Shown: positions 37,096 through 50,061, numbered from the stretch's first letter. The stretch: 64,000 nt of DNA from Liolophura sinensis (GCF_032854445.1 NC_088302.1:8739338-8803337), one strand, 5' to 3'. A program made the numbers and translations. The notes: generated by a model from the sequence alone, not told the origin.

Positions 37096-39340
37096 GCTAC
37101 ATTGCTACACTGCTACGCTAGTTACTTGTCCACGGACACCTCAAAACCCTACCTGAGGTAAAATGACATTCCTATACCTACCGTCATGAACGCAAGGAAG
37201 TACCAAAATAGGACACAATCATTGAAATAAAAACAGTCAACAGTTTTTTGATGTTGGAAAGGCCAATTGACGGCTCATGTAAAGTGACAGTATTTGATCG
37301 GTTACGCGTGACCATTCACCAACCACCTCACAAGAGTCTCTGTCTTGGTTATACTCTCTATACAGTGGTTTATATATTGCGCATGGCGTTATGTAACAAC
37401 CAAATAGCACAAATAGCACAAATCTTTGGTACCTTTAACGCGTTGCATCAGTAAAAGGGACGCTACTCTTATTGTTGAGTGTTGACAGTACCTTCAAGCT
37501 TTCTCTTAATGATGTTGTCAGTAATGTTATTGGGGGTGAGGGGGGGGGGGTATATAAGGTTAAAAAAACACACGGAAATCGATTGGCTGAACTAGAAAAA
37601 TCTTTGCCAAAGCGAAGACATTTATTACACCTGTATCATTGCTTTGACTGATATGTGTTCTGCTCTCATTTAGCTTCCTGCCTGTGGTTCTGTAGGAGCG
37701 CAATAAGGCATCCACCAGGGCATTGGAAATTAATTTATTCCTCTCCGTATGTTACACAGTCACCCCCCCCCCCCTCCCAACCCTCTCCCACCTTCCTCCA
37801 AAATAGATTATGGACGGATATTCATAACCCTAACTAAGTTAACTTGACAAGAGGCCGTATTTCACCGGTTATGAGTGACCATTTGCCAGTAATCACACTC
37901 TCGTCACTGCACTGGTTTTTTCTCCATGCTGTATGTCTTACTTGTATTAAGTGAGCGCCGCACACAGCAATGACATACAAACGTTTATTAACACCATTTA
38001 CCATTTGAACTATAGTGAGAACTACTTCAAGCGCATGCTAGGATAGAAATTCGACGCAAATAATAATTTTTGGTATTCGCCAGTATTGTGGATGGCGCAC
38101 TTACTGTGAGGGGTGTGTTAGAAAGACGGTAATTGCATTTATTGAGTAACCAACTGTGTGTATTTAGAGTATGGCGTTAAACATCAATTAAATAAACACA
38201 TATATGAATTTGTTGCATGTGTTTCACAAACCAACAATGCATACATGTTTAAGTGATGACTGAGAATTGAGAACAATCGCATCTAAAGATAGTAAGCGTT
38301 CAGCCTTATGTATGAACAGACATGCTTATTAAACATATAGTGAGATTTCCCTTGACGCCAGATTTCCTGTCTGCTTCACTTACTAACCTAGAAAGGCAGA
38401 ATGAACTTTAGCTTTTAGGAGGGCAAGAGTGTACAAACCACATTAACTAGTTCGACAGTTAGAGATATTAAAACTTGATTTCCATTTGAGCAAAGGTTCA
38501 TAATTGCGATCCATTATCGAATTCATTGTTTTCATAGCTGTATTAAATGCCTCCGCCTTATCCGCAGCTAGGGGATCTATAAGCATCTGTTTACTACATA
38601 ATCAAAGTGCTTTTATAAACATTTGCAATCAAAGAGGGACAGAGATAACTATATTTGTAGTAATGGACTACGAGGTTAAATTTGACTTTGATGTCATGCC
38701 TCGAAATCAATTGTTTTCATCATTGAAAGCTGATGACTGCGTCTCTCTACGTTCTTCATAGACCAGGTTTCTCCTGGTGGGACTATGCTTCCCCGAGGCC
38801 AGTTCTCTTTGCATTGTTTATTAAATTTGACCATCTTAAAGTATATTTTCACTGCAATTTTTGGTTGATATTATTTTGATTAAGCCGATTTATGCATTTG
38901 TTATCATTGGAAACTGGTGAGTGCCTCTTTCTATGTGTTCCTGCATACACCAGTTTTCTCGTGACTATACTTCCCCACGGCCAAGTACCTTTGCATTGGT
39001 TGATATAACTCTGATTAAGCCCATTTACGCATTTATATGAACAGTTAGAATAAAACTGTATGTGAGCATTGCTGACAAGAGGCCGAAAGTGTGACTATTT
39101 GCCGACTATCACGCTGTCATCGCTGCTTTGGTTTAACTATCTGTGCTCTCTCTCTCTTAATTTCTATAACATATTACCCGCTTTATTTACTATTCATATG
39201 TAGATAATCTCCAACTTCTGTTTATCCTATGAATGTAAAGCTGAATAAACGAGGTATACGATTTTTTTCCCCTTTGATCCTATATTTTGGGGCACATTTG
39301 TGGGACAAATATTCTCAAATACGCATATTCCTTTAGAACT

Positions 39341-39487
39341 GGGCCCACTTTCATAAAACCTTCGTATGTCACATTTCTCGATTCTTTTTTCGTAAAAGGC
39401 ATTGTCTAGGTTAAAGGGCCATACGGCGACGTCACTTACGAGAAAAGTTACGAAAAGCTGATTTACGAGGTTTTGTGTAAGTGGCCC
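39341..39487. mobile_element. Small MITE with about 25-bp terminal inverted repeats
   Basis: The left end GGGCCCACTTTCATAAAACC and the right end GAGGTTTTGTGTAAGTGGCCC are inverted repeats. The interior has further inverted matches (TTCGTAAAA versus TTACGAGAAA). It is non-coding. Confidence 0.6.
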
Positions 39488-39644
39488 TTGGTGTTTACAT
39501 TGTTTTGGAAATGAGTCTTATTGACTTGTAACTCATCTTCATAGCATTCTACATAATGCGAATGTTTGGAATTTCTTGTAAGATTTATAACCGACAATAC
39601 CACTGACTTAAAAATGTTATCCCATGGATAGTGTTAGTTACAAT

Positions 39645-39800
39645 TAAAGACGTACAGCATAGAAAGTAAAAGCCAGAGCATCGATGACAGTGTGAGGAGC
39701 TGAACGTAACCCATGAAATACGATCTCATGTCAGTTTATCTCGGTTAGGGATTTTATTCTAACTTTTTCATTTAACTGCTTAAATAATGGCAGCGGTGGT
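39645..39800. repeat. Interspersed repeat family C copy
   Basis: ATTAAAGACGTACAGCATAG, TCGATGACAGTGTGA, TTATCTCGGTTAGGG and ATTTTATTCTAACTTTTTCA occur in the family order. Confidence 0.5.
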
Positions 39801-39874
39801 TAGCCTATATAAAGGGCAGTGGCGACAGTGTGAAAGGTGAAGTGCGGTCTCTGGCCAATTTACTTCAGTTACGG

Positions 39875-40105
39875 TTTTGAGGAAACCCACAATCATCTGC
39901 AGGTTGCTGGTAGACCTCACGTACGGCCGGAGAGGAAGCCAGCAAGAACTGCACTTGAGTTCACAGCAACCGCATTGGTGAGAGCTCGTAGGTCATTGCG
40001 CCGCGCATGACGATCTAACCACCTCGGCCACGGAGGCCCCGCGTCGTATAAGTGAAATATTCTTGAGTACGGCCTAAAACAAACAATGAAATAAAGAAAA
40101 TAAAA
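39875..40105 (-). mobile_element. SINE, family A, with tRNA-Leu-like head; composite with an opposite-strand tail
   Basis: On the minus strand GGGGCCTCCGTGGCCGAGGTGG and onward gives an intact A-box (GTGGCCGAGGTGGTTAG), then GTGAACTCAAGTGCAG, CTTCCTCTCCGGCCGTACGT and GATTGTGGGTTTCCTC. The adjacent 40042-40105 segment carries the family tail in the opposite orientation (CGTATAAGTGAAATATTCTT), so two insertions or an inversion are joined here. This is the best head sequence for the family in the window. Confidence 0.75.
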
Positions 40106-41441
40106 TAAATAAATAAAATAGCAAATTTACACGCCCCCTAGGCACTGATGCAGATTTGGGGAAAAATGCAGTGAGGTTTATTATAATTGCAATTTATTAG
40201 ACGCCAATGATCTAGAATTACTCAAGTTGCTATGTTTGTAATCACATTTAGCACACAATAATATTACATACAAACATTTCTGTCAGGAATCAAAACTTGG
40301 ACTTGTATCTTTCAAAGAAGGAATTATGACTAAAGGCATAGTTTCAGTTCTGACACTCAGTTACTGTTACATTGTTAGCATTATACTCTCCAAAAACAAC
40401 TGTATACTAAATATATACACAACATGTGTACGACGTTTTTAATAGTCACTGTATGTATACATCTTGGTTGCGTATACCGAACGGCCCAGTATTTCCATAC
40501 ATGACGTGCGTATATCTCGGTTACTCGCCTTTGGTAGATCCCGTAAGTGTGCTGTGTGACGATTTCAGTCTATGTTTATACTATTAGGTCAAAAGTATTC
40601 CACCAAATGCCTTAAGCATTAACAAGAACAGCTAGACAAAAACCTTAACTGAAGTAAGCTGACAAGAGTTTCTCAGTTTTTTTCAGTTATACGTTCGGTG
40701 CTCTGATTTTACTCTTTATCCTGTATTTTTCTATATTAATTCAAATTTCACAATTCAGGCAACTAACCGGAAAACTAAAATGCAAATCCCCAAAACCAAT
40801 TCCATTAATAAAATTAGCATATATGTTAAATATGTAAATAATTATTTAGGTTAGTGGTGACCGTGAAGCAGAGTTCTCTTGTAAGTATGAATTATCTTGT
40901 GAGAAAATTTAGATGTAAACATTTTATCTTGTGAGCTAATATGGACCGAGTGTCCAGAATCTCTGGCACGTTTTCTTCCTATAGGCTATTTCTTTTAGAG
41001 AGTCGCCTAGATTCAGCTGTCTGTGAAATCAGTCATACTCGCTAACCAAAATTGCCTTTAGCGTGGAGTTTATTTAACCGCCCGGGATACCATAATAGTA
41101 AAATACTCCACGCCCATTCCCCAGAATGCCACTTGGTTTGGAATAATTATGACGTTACCAAAGGCAATGTGTTGTTGGAGTCGAAACTAAGCTTATGGAG
41201 TTTAATTTGATAAATTGGAAAAAAGTATTCTAACTGCATTTTCGTTGTAGTAATATGGACGTTCAACATGTGAATGTGTAGAGCTTGGGTCGTTTACGTG
41301 ACACTGAATAAGGGTATTTTTGTTCGCGAGTGTTACTGATTTTACAGACAGCTGAATGTAGGTGACTCGCTAAAAGAAACCGACTATAATGTTTTTTATT
41401 TCCACTTAACCCGTGGCTCGTGGCTTGTCTTTTGGCGAAGA

Positions 41442-42510
41442 GTCATGACCGAATAGACTAACAATATCTACTATGGAGACTAAAGGTCTTTACTGAATAG
41501 ACTGAGAATTCCATTTTAGAGACTAAGAATTCGCCCTATTAAAATAAACCAGCAATCTCTAGTGTAGGAAACAAAGAAACTCCACCTAAGAGGCTGAGAA
41601 TCTCCGTTGTACAGAAAGCAATCACCGTTGAATAAACGGAGAATCTCCATTGCAGAAAAATTAGCTGAATAACAAAGAATCTCCATTGTAGAGACTAAGA
41701 ACCCTCCCTGAATACACGGAGAATCTCCACAGCAAAGTCCTCGCTGAGTAGCTGGGGAATCTTCATTGTAGTGAATAAGAACCCTTCCTGAATACACGGA
41801 GAATTTTCACAGTAGTGACTAAGTCCTCGCTGAGTAGATGGCGAATGTCAGTTGTAGTGACTACAAGAATCCTCCCTGAGTAGGCGGAGGATCTTCGTTG
41901 TAGAGACTAAGAGTGATCGACCACGAAAGAGCTGAAGAATCTCCATTGTAAAGACTTAAGGTGCTTGCTGAATAGATAGAGAATCTCCCTTGTAGAGACT
42001 AAGAGTGCTCGCTGAATATGAGAAACGCAACTGTAGAAACTAAGAGACTTTGCTGAATAGACGGAGAACCTCCATTGTTGAGACTAAGGGTGCTCACTGA
42101 ATAGCTGGAGAACCTCCGTTGTGGAGACTAAGAGAGCTGGACCAAGAAGCAGAATCTCCCTAGTAGAGACTAAGAGTGCTCGCTGAATATGAGAATCTCA
42201 ATTGTAGAAACTAATAGACTTTGCTGAATAGACGGAGAACCTCCATTGTTGAGACAAAGAGTGCTGACTGAATAGCCGGAGAACCTCTGTTGTGGAGACT
42301 AAGTGTGCTCACTGAATAGCTGGAGAACCTCCGTTGTGGAGACTAAGAGAGCTGGACCAAGAAGCAGAATCTCCCTAGTAGAGACTAAGAGTGCTCGCTG
42401 AATATGAGAATCTCAATTGTAGAAACTAAGAGACTTTGCTGAATAGACGGAGACTAAGAGAGCTGGACCAAGAAGCAGAATCTCCCTTGTAGAGACTGAG
42501 AATATCCTCA
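41442..42510. repeat. 43-44-bp minisatellite with higher-order structure, about 24 copies
   Basis: Units read approximately GAGACTAAGAGTGCTCGCTG, AATAGACGGAGAA and CCTCCATTGTG with variation. A longer block starting GCTGGACCAAGAAGCAGAAT recurs at about 42136, 42351 and 42462, so groups of units were duplicated together. It ends about 750 bases before the candidate fibrillin TATA box. Open frames across it on the minus strand are by-products. Confidence 0.88.
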
Positions 42511-43257
42511 TGGAATTCTCGTCTTGAAGACAGGATGAAAATATGTTTTTGTATGTAGAACGTGTTGTATGTAAGTAAGATGTTTGATGATGGATATCCT
42601 ATTGGCAAAGAATAGAACTCCAATGATGCTATGGACAGAATGTATGTTCTGTTCTTATAGATATACTTATACAGGACAAAACATGCATGTGAACCATTTT
42701 CAGCTTAATAGAAAACCATTCATACGATTCTACATTTTATCTCAATAATTCTATTCTGGGCTATACCGGCGTCAAGCATTCAAATATCACTCCTTTTCCA
42801 TATTTAACCAAATTACCATCATATGTGTGGGGGTGGGGGGAAGTGGTGGGACCGAGCGAGCAAAATAGCTGAATCTCCGGTGTGACAGCCAAAAAAGGGG
42901 GTACCGGGACAACCATAAACGCAGCTGTAGGAATTATCACCTAGGCTCAATGGACCACTTTCCCTCTCAGATATGTTGTTCTTAAAATGTCCTCTGCATG
43001 TGTTCTTCACGCGGTTATCTTACAAGCAGTATATACAAGCACAGCCGAAACCAGGGCACATTCGGGTCAACTCCTATCCTTAGCAAATCCGCTAAGCAAG
43101 CCGATAGAACGATAAGCCGGGCAGTTCCAGACCGGCCCTGCGAAAAAAGCCGCCTCAGGAAACCACTTTATTACTTTTCATAAACTTTTAGATTTCTGGG
43201 GGTTAGTTAAGTCCTCCTTAAAGTTAATAAAGAACTAAATAACTCATAGCCAGTCCG

Positions 43258-43264
43258 TATAAAA
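43258..43264 (+). promoter_or_regulatory. Candidate TATA box of the fibrillin gene
   Basis: TATAAAA in CCGTATAAAACGCAGG lies 775 bases upstream of the start codon, at the beginning of a less AT-rich block that runs up to the coding exon. If used, the 5' leader would be about 740 bases or contain an intron. Evidence is sequence and position only. Confidence 0.3.
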
Positions 43265-43289
43265 CGCAGGCTTCGTCTGCAGACTTAGA

Positions 43290-44032
43290 AGGTAGCAAAC
43301 TAATTCAGACAATATCTGCATCCATCAGTAGCAGTCGGCGGCAAGAGGAAGTCCATACTTGTGATATCCCGGTGAAACTTTATACTTTTTGACATGAGCA
43401 GATTAGTTAAGGCTCGGTTACTGTGGAGTACCAAGCTGTATACGTTGAACTTATATCCCCTGAGAAGGCTGCTGTGAGCTTGTCTACACTTCCCTGAGCT
43501 TTTAATGTGCCTCTGTCCCATGATCTTGGCGCAGAAAGGAAATCTAGGGCGTCGGGATCGGCTGGGCAGAGTTGCCTGGTAGTTCTCTCATCGGGAGGCT
43601 GGTAGGACATGCTTTAGGGAAGGGACAGCTGAAACGGACCTCGGGACGTGGCCTGCAGTTTTGAATTAACAGCATACAAGGTCCGTGTGGAATTAAGACC
43701 TGAAGAAGTTGTCTGGAATTCGTATCGGAAAAGACCTCTAACGACGCTCTAGAGGAAATTTCGCATAACAGCATCATCACTGGAAAATTATCGTTGGATA
43801 AATACTAATCTATATACTGGAAAGATGAGCCAGGAATACTCAGGCCAGTCGAGTCGCCTTCTAAAGGATTAACGCACGTCATCTTGACCGCGCATCATTT
43901 CTTTGCATCCAGTGTTATGTGTGTGATCCAACAAGTGGGTGCGTAGAAGTTTTTGATGCTGTGAACAGCGCAAGAGCATCTGTTGAAAATCCACACATCC
44001 ATCATTCCAAAGAAGTTGTGATTTGTGCAATC
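43290..44032 (+). other. Probable 5' leader or promoter-proximal region of fibrillin
   Basis: No protein is recognised here on either strand; the minus-strand frames are not family-like. The reading frame of exon 1 stays open upstream to before 43919 but has no ATG, so translation should begin at 44033. Confidence 0.35.
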
Positions 44033-44193
44033 ATGGAGATTCGATCTTTATCGCTCTGTCGGTTACCAGCAGTATTTCTTGTGTTTTTGTTTTGTTTGTC
44101 CCTGACGGTTTGCTATGGGTCTCGAAGTCGAAGCTCTAGGAGACAGAGGCTGCAAGCTCTGTCACAGCTGAGTCCAGATCAAATCTTAAAGGG
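44033..44193 (+). CDS. Fibrillin, coding exon 1 (signal peptide and propeptide)
   Basis: The exon encodes residues 1-53 and two bases of codon 54. MEIRSLSLCRLPAV begins a typical signal peptide with hydrophobic core FLVFLFCLSLTV, likely cut after YG29. Then comes a basic stretch with R36-R-Q-R39, a possible furin-type site, and DQILKG at the end. Human fibrillin-1 likewise has a short basic propeptide and LKGPNVCG at this junction. The start is the first in-frame ATG and has A at -3 and G at +4. The donor is GTGAGT at 44194, phase 2. The length, 161 bases, compares with 164 for the first FBN1 coding exon as I recall it. Fibrillin is a secreted extracellular-matrix protein that assembles into microfibrils; the rest of the gene lies beyond the window. 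Confidence 0.85.
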
Positions 44194-45526
44194 GTGAGTC
44201 GTTTATAAAATATATATAGTTTACCAAACACGTTAATAACCACGGAATACAAACACTAAAAGTACAACATTGTTTGTTGTCTGAAGATTTTCAGAACAAA
44301 ACTGAATTTTCTCCTGCCGATACACGATAGAGCAGAAGTGGTCTGAGCATAACTGTGCCTGCGCGTGCCCGAGCGCTCAAAGGGATAAATGCTTCGAATA
44401 AAACTTTCACATGCAAGTATTCCGAAAGCAAACCCCTATTCTGAAGATTTCACAACGGCATGCGCGCATCTCTATGGCTAACATTTTATGCTTTATTTTT
44501 CTTTCATTCACATTTTTTCTTACCCTTGAAAAAATCTTAGCGTTTATAACAACACCAAACAGGCAATATACCAAAGTTAATCAGGCTGATTTTCCATTTG
44601 TAGTGCTCACATGACAAACAGCTTAGCTGATTTGGAGCATATTTAGTACAAAGTACAGCCTGCCAGATGGTCTACTTTTCATTTTGCAATAACAATTTTT
44701 AAACTGTACCACGACTATGCAAAACATTCTTGAATAAATAAATATTTCATATGTGAGCGGCTTGCCACTAATATTGGAGCTCATCCATCTCTGAACGTAT
44801 ACTTATGTGACGCAAGTATATCGGCGTTTTACTTTCAGTCACCTTTTGAGATATGATGTAATTGTTGGATATTACCTACATTTTTGGCGTCTTGTTATCT
44901 GACAGATGTAGGCATGTGTCAAGTACATCGCCCATTAAATGACTGACGTTAGATTCTTGCGGTTAGGGCCGAGTTTGAATTACACAAGCCATAAGGTCAC
45001 ATTCCTATGACTGGTAAAACTCAGACTGGTCCTAATTAGGGCTCGTGGAGCTGAGGGCCATGGAGAACACATGGGGCTGAAAACACTGGGCGTTTGCCGC
45101 AATCACGTGACCTGCGCAGTCCTGGGGTCACGCAGATATTGTTCTGTTTCACCACACCAGGCATAGTTGAGAGTACTTAGCCATTCCTCTAGTAGACCTC
45201 CACCGAGAGCAGTTTACATGGACTGAGATTAGTAAATCTTAGGTGTCAAGTCTGAAATTCGTACAACACCCGCGTAGAAAAGCAAAAAAAAGGAGGTTCC
45301 AGGACAATTCCTTTTTCAGAGCTGCTTATCCCCAGCCAAAAACAAAAGATGGAAATAGATACAGGTTAAAACATACACATTATTCATTCCAGTATTATTG
45401 TCCATATTTGCAGAAAATTAAAATTCAGCCTTTAATCTAATAGATTCCAAACTGTTTATCTACTTCAGAACCTCAGGATTGTATGTCTGCAGCGTCGGAT
45501 TTGCAGTTAACCTTTCATACGATAAT

Positions 45527-45640
45527 ATAAAAGGTTGTACCATGGAGAGTAAAATAAGAGCAGCAACGATAATTATATTATAAATGTGGCGAATGGTCAC
45601 ACGTAACCGGTGAAATACGAATTCTTGTCCATTTACTTCC
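45527..45640. repeat. Interspersed repeat family C copy
   Basis: ATGGAGAGTAAAATAAGAGC, GAATGGTCACACGTAACCGG, TGAAATACG and TTGTCCATTTACTTC are the family blocks. It is the first of four copies in 1.7 kb. Confidence 0.6.
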
Positions 45641-45890
45641 ATAACTGCAAAATCATCAGCAACTTATACAACCCTCGCATCATGGCTGAGGCAGAATTAA
45701 GTAAAGAAAATGCAATGATGTTACATTGTACAGGTAATCCATTTGACGTTTCTGGTCTAGAAATTCTGAAATGCTGTGTTGTCATTGTTAACAATCGCAT
45801 GAAACCAGTTCACCGGCAGAATCCTGGATGGTGCAGGAAAACAATATAAAGAACTATAAACTAAAAGAACAAAACCAGAGCAAAACAAAA

Positions 45891-46100
45891 CGACAGTGTG
45901 ATAGTTGGCAATTTGAGAATGACCATTCATGTACAAGACAGTGATACTTACGAATCCAATAGATAATATAAAACGACTACTGACTGGAGAGGAAAACCAC
46001 AGCAGCGACGAGAATGAGACAGCTGGCAAATGGTCACACGTAACCGGTGAAATTCGGCTTTTGTAAATTTACCTCAGTTAAGGTTTCTTTCAAACTCGTC
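45891..46100. repeat. Interspersed repeat family C copy
   Basis: It contains AACGACAGTGTGATAGTTGG and then AGCTGGCAAATGGTCACACG, TAACCGGTGAAATTCGG and TTACCTCAGTTAAGGTTTC, i.e. one full and one partial unit. Confidence 0.6.
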
Positions 46101-46435
46101 TTGTACATGTTTAAATAGTGGCGACTTTGAACTCCCTCACCATGAACTGAGTATAGAACTAGGTAAACAATGTGTAGAGATTACTTACAAAATTCCAGGT
46201 GTTACTTGTGGTTGGAGATAACGCAGAAGTTCTCTCTGACGTAAACAGTTGTTCTTGCCGCTACCAACCGCACTCTCACCATAAGGTTTTCTCTCATTTG
46301 TCTGCGGCGTTAAGTAGGGAGTGTTTGTCAGGTGTCTGACGAAGGATGGTGGTGTACACAACTCTCGGCATTCCCGTTTTCTCCCGCCATAAACCTAACT
46401 TTCATGGTTAAAAGTCCTTGATGGTATAGGGTTAA

Positions 46436-46575
46436 TTGTATTTATTCATTTATTTATTTGATTGGTGTTTTGCGCCGTACTCAAGAGTATTTCACTTATA
46501 CGATGGCGGCCAGCGCCATGATGAGAGGGAACCGGGCAGAGCTCGGGGGAAACCCACGACCATCCGCAGGTTGGT
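46436..46575 (-). mobile_element. SINE, family A, 3' portion
   Basis: TTTATTTGATTGGTGTTTTG, CGCCGTACTCAAGAGTATTT, CACTTATACGATGGCGGCCA and GGGAACCGGGCAGAG give the reverse-complement family order. It ends where a family C copy starts. Confidence 0.75.
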
Positions 46576-46579
46576 TAAA

Positions 46580-46725
46580 TATATAAGACATTACAATATA
46601 GAGAGTAAAACCAGAGCTGCTACGACAATATGACACTGGCATATGATCAGAATTATTAGCGGTGGAATCCGGCCTCTTGTCAGTTTACTTCTGTTAGTGT
46701 TTTATTCCCACTGTTCATGCATAAA
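46580..46725. repeat. Interspersed repeat family C copy
   Basis: TATAGAGAGTAAAACCAGAG, GGTGGAATCCGGCCTCTTGT and CAGTTTACTTCTGTTAGTG match the family blocks. Confidence 0.55.
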
Positions 46726-47139
46726 ACGTTACTGAACATCCAGTCGACGTACACGCCCAAATTGGATGTTCCATCACTCCAGATGTGCAAAAAAGAAAGT
46801 TACAGGAAATGTAAACATTTAAGAAAGTGATGATCATGGTGGAGATTGAAGTAGAAATCTAATCGGAAATCTAAACACAATCTCAGACAGGCGCAGATGT
46901 GCATGTAGCTCGATCACACTTTAATGCAACTGTTTATATACAAATACCATACTGCTGTTGAAGAAATCATACTTATCTAGAATAAAACCAAATGCCAGAG
47001 ATCGTGACTGTTCCATCAGAATCTAACCTATCGTATATAGGCCCCTTGCAGGTGTAAATAAATTGAGTTTACTCCCTGGAACATACATTTCCACTTACAC
47101 TTAACTTTAATGGGAATCGTGGTCATTAATCGCAATATA

Positions 47140-47240
47140 AACGATTACACCACAGAGAGTAAATTAAGACGACAGCAGCAAAGGCGGCAATGTGATGGTT
47201 GGTCGCACGTAAGCGGTGAAATCAGGTCTCGAACAAAGTT
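47140..47240. repeat. Interspersed repeat family C copy
   Basis: ACCACAGAGAGTAAATTAAG, AGGCGGCAATGTGATGGTTG and CACGTAAGCGGTGAAATC match the family blocks. Confidence 0.55.
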
Positions 47241-49861
47241 CGCTTTATTGAGGTGTCAAGATGATGTACCATCAAACTTGTATGAACTGTCTTAACGCAA
47301 GCACTACAAGAAGTAGTGTCATTTTGAATGAATGAATGAATGATTATGGATTAAGGCTACTTCAACAATATTTCGCCAATGTTGTGGCGAGAAAAGAAAA
47401 AAGAACTGACCATGTTTCACTGGAGCCAACTACGGTTCCGCTAAAATGCAATAGTTACAGTTCGTGGGATGTTTCGCTCACAGGGTTGTTTAACAGTAAC
47501 ATGTATAATGCGAAATTGGAGAAAAGCATACATCAGTAGAATGCAAATATTCCGATGGGCACAACATGTACCTCATTTTAGCAGACCTGCACTTGCTCTT
47601 GTACTAATATATATGAAAACTATTGAAGGAAAAGAAAAGAATTCCAACCAGTATATTTGAACATATTTGTGCGTAAAATAAGAATAATCCGTATAATCCC
47701 AGAGTAATGAATACAACATGAGCGATAAGATTATCGTGTTGGGAAGTTGTGTTAGTGTCATTAGGGGCCTCAAATGCTCCAGCTAAATCAAAGGGAATGG
47801 ATCCAACTCCTCAAAAAGGAAACGGACGACTCTAGTTTTCGTCTGGAAGATTCGAAAGTTAGACAATATTATCAGCAAAAAAAGGAGTTGGTCTCTGCAT
47901 AAAAGGAATCGATCAACTACTCTTCGGTCCGGTATCATTATGTGACGATGGTGCATCGTGCCTGGTGTCTTCGTCGTGGCACTATAAATATAAAATATGC
48001 CGTGCTTGCTACAAGAAGACACCGTCATTATATGTGATACAAGAAGACACCGTCATTATATGTCATAAAGTGCGAGCAAGTAAATAGAAAATGCACGTAA
48101 AAAAAAGTGATGTTTTGTAAGCCCTCAAGACATCGAAAACCAAAGATCCAAGTGTGTATTGTACTCACAGAAGAAACTTAATAATGAAAGAGTTTGACAC
48201 ATTACCCCTCTCCAAAATGTCTAAGAATCAAACATTTGTAACGTTACTTTAGTCCATTAAGTGTATACCTTCATAAGGATACAAGGATTCTTGCTGTCTA
48301 AGAGAACCTGCTTTACAATTATAAAAAGGAAAATTGCTTGTTTTGTCCAGAAGTCAACGTTTCATTTTGTGCCATTTGTACGATCTGTGTGGAACTAGTG
48401 TGTAATATATATTATGTACCTAAAGTTTATACTATCTTGTCAACGTCTTGGATATGGGTTGCTAAAAGTGATTAATAGTTGCAAGCAAATTGCAACAACT
48501 AGTACTGAGATACAGAGTTTTAATTAACGACAACTGATATACCGGTACATGTACTATTATGAATCACACTGCCATCGCTAATCGGGTTTACTCTCCATGG
48601 CGCAGTAATTTATACTGATTAAATTTACACGCCTTGAACATTCCTTGTCTCTTTACCGCACTACTCGGCACCATTCTCTTCGTGCTCACCCGTCTTGACG
48701 TAAATACAGTTTTGGGTGATTTTCGTTGAATGTGTTTTTTGAAATTAGTCTTGCTATTATCCACCTGGAAAGTACAATATCTCTGACGAAAGGCATACGA
48801 ATGTTTGTTTGGACGTCTAGAATTAGATACAGAGTGATATATATTCTCTTGGAACTGGTGTTTTAAGTTGTTTTGGATTATTTGTTGGATTTGTAGTTTA
48901 AATTCTTTTTTCAACCTATGTAATTCAGGTCAGCACTGTGGTGATTTCGTACCACCACTGCGTCATAAGGTGATGAATGAAAAGTAGGTGCAAAAACATG
49001 CTTTTAAACACGTCTTTAAAAAAATACAATCATAGATATGACTCTATATTGGCGATCTCCTGAAACGTATTACCGTCATATTTATAAAATTAGTCGCCAT
49101 TAGAACGAAAACAAGATGCAGAGGTGTACTTGAATTTTACCAGGCACACATGGGCTATATTTTTGTGACATTTATATAGTCTTTGTGACACCATGAGTCA
49201 AAATCATGAGTTTATGTCGTTTGCATTATAGTCGACTGGACATTTTTTTGCTTCGTTTTCGTATTAGTCTTGAATCGTGTGTGTGTATACATGTGAAGTC
49301 AAAGTAACCTGAGGCGTGCCAAACGACTCAATGTATTTTCAAGGCATCTGAAACATTCTATTGACGCAAGAAGCTTAGGAAGAATTAGGACAAACCAAGT
49401 AAGGAATCTAGCATCTAACCTTGTAACAAAGTTTCGTACAGTCCATGTGGGATAAGGCACACTGTCATGTGTCAAGCATATTTATTCAATTCGCTCTATA
49501 TGCACTATGAAATGAAAAGACTCGGTGTTGAAATAGAATCACATTATAAAGGGACTTTATGTTAAAGATGGAAACAAGGACATTTTATGGGGCATTTTGG
49601 TTCTGACTTGCTCTATCCGGGTGTACTATAGTAAATGAATGAGAACTGTCGGATATCACATGCAGATGCCGTCGGGTATCGCAGGTGCCAGTGTTGACTG
49701 AATCGACAGATGCTGTTTAAGAATCACGGCGCTTTCGTTTCTATCGGGTTACTCATTGTATACATCCTGATTACATCTATCCAAATGGGAAATAGCCGTG
49801 TAAACTAAACACCATAAGTCTGAACCATGGGTTTATTGTTCTCTAAGGATTAGTACTGTAT

Positions 49862-49990
49862 TTTTTTTTTATCTGATTGGTGTTTTACACCGTACTCTAG
49901 TATATTTCACTTATATTTTCACTTATACGGCAGCATTATTGTGGAAGGAAACCGGGCAGAGCCGAGGGGAAATTCATGATCATTCGCCGA
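49862..49990 (-). mobile_element. SINE, family A, 3' portion
   Basis: A T-run then TGATTGGTGTTTTACACCGT, TTCACTTATACGGCAGCATT and GGAAACCGGGCAGAGCC. The TTTCACTTATA block is doubled. Confidence 0.7.
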
Positions 49991-50061
49991 TTTGTAGTTT
50001 ATGAAGTCCGAACTGAAATTATTCAGCCATATGATCACCGTAGCCTTAGGGGATCTATGCG

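Larger units (their letters stand above)
21119..43257. other. Intergenic region between receptor and fibrillin genes
   Basis: About 22 kb without a recognisable gene. The supported content is repeats and element remnants listed separately, plus one unassigned ORF (24230-25108). Weakly repetitive AT-rich blocks also occur at 23740-24080, and two diverged copies of a CTTCCCCGAGGCCAGTTCT-type block lie near 38735-38830 and 38925-39005. The frame at 38504-38761 was not recognised. Confidence 0.6.

Noticed and set aside
43919-44032. N-terminal extension of fibrillin beginning upstream
   Set aside because: The frame is open but its first codon is GTG; the first ATG, at 44033, directly starts a good signal peptide with a strong context.
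48588-48914. A 108-codon basic minus-strand frame in fibrillin intron 1
   Set aside because: No recognisable motif and a composition typical of AT-rich DNA; not enough to call a gene.
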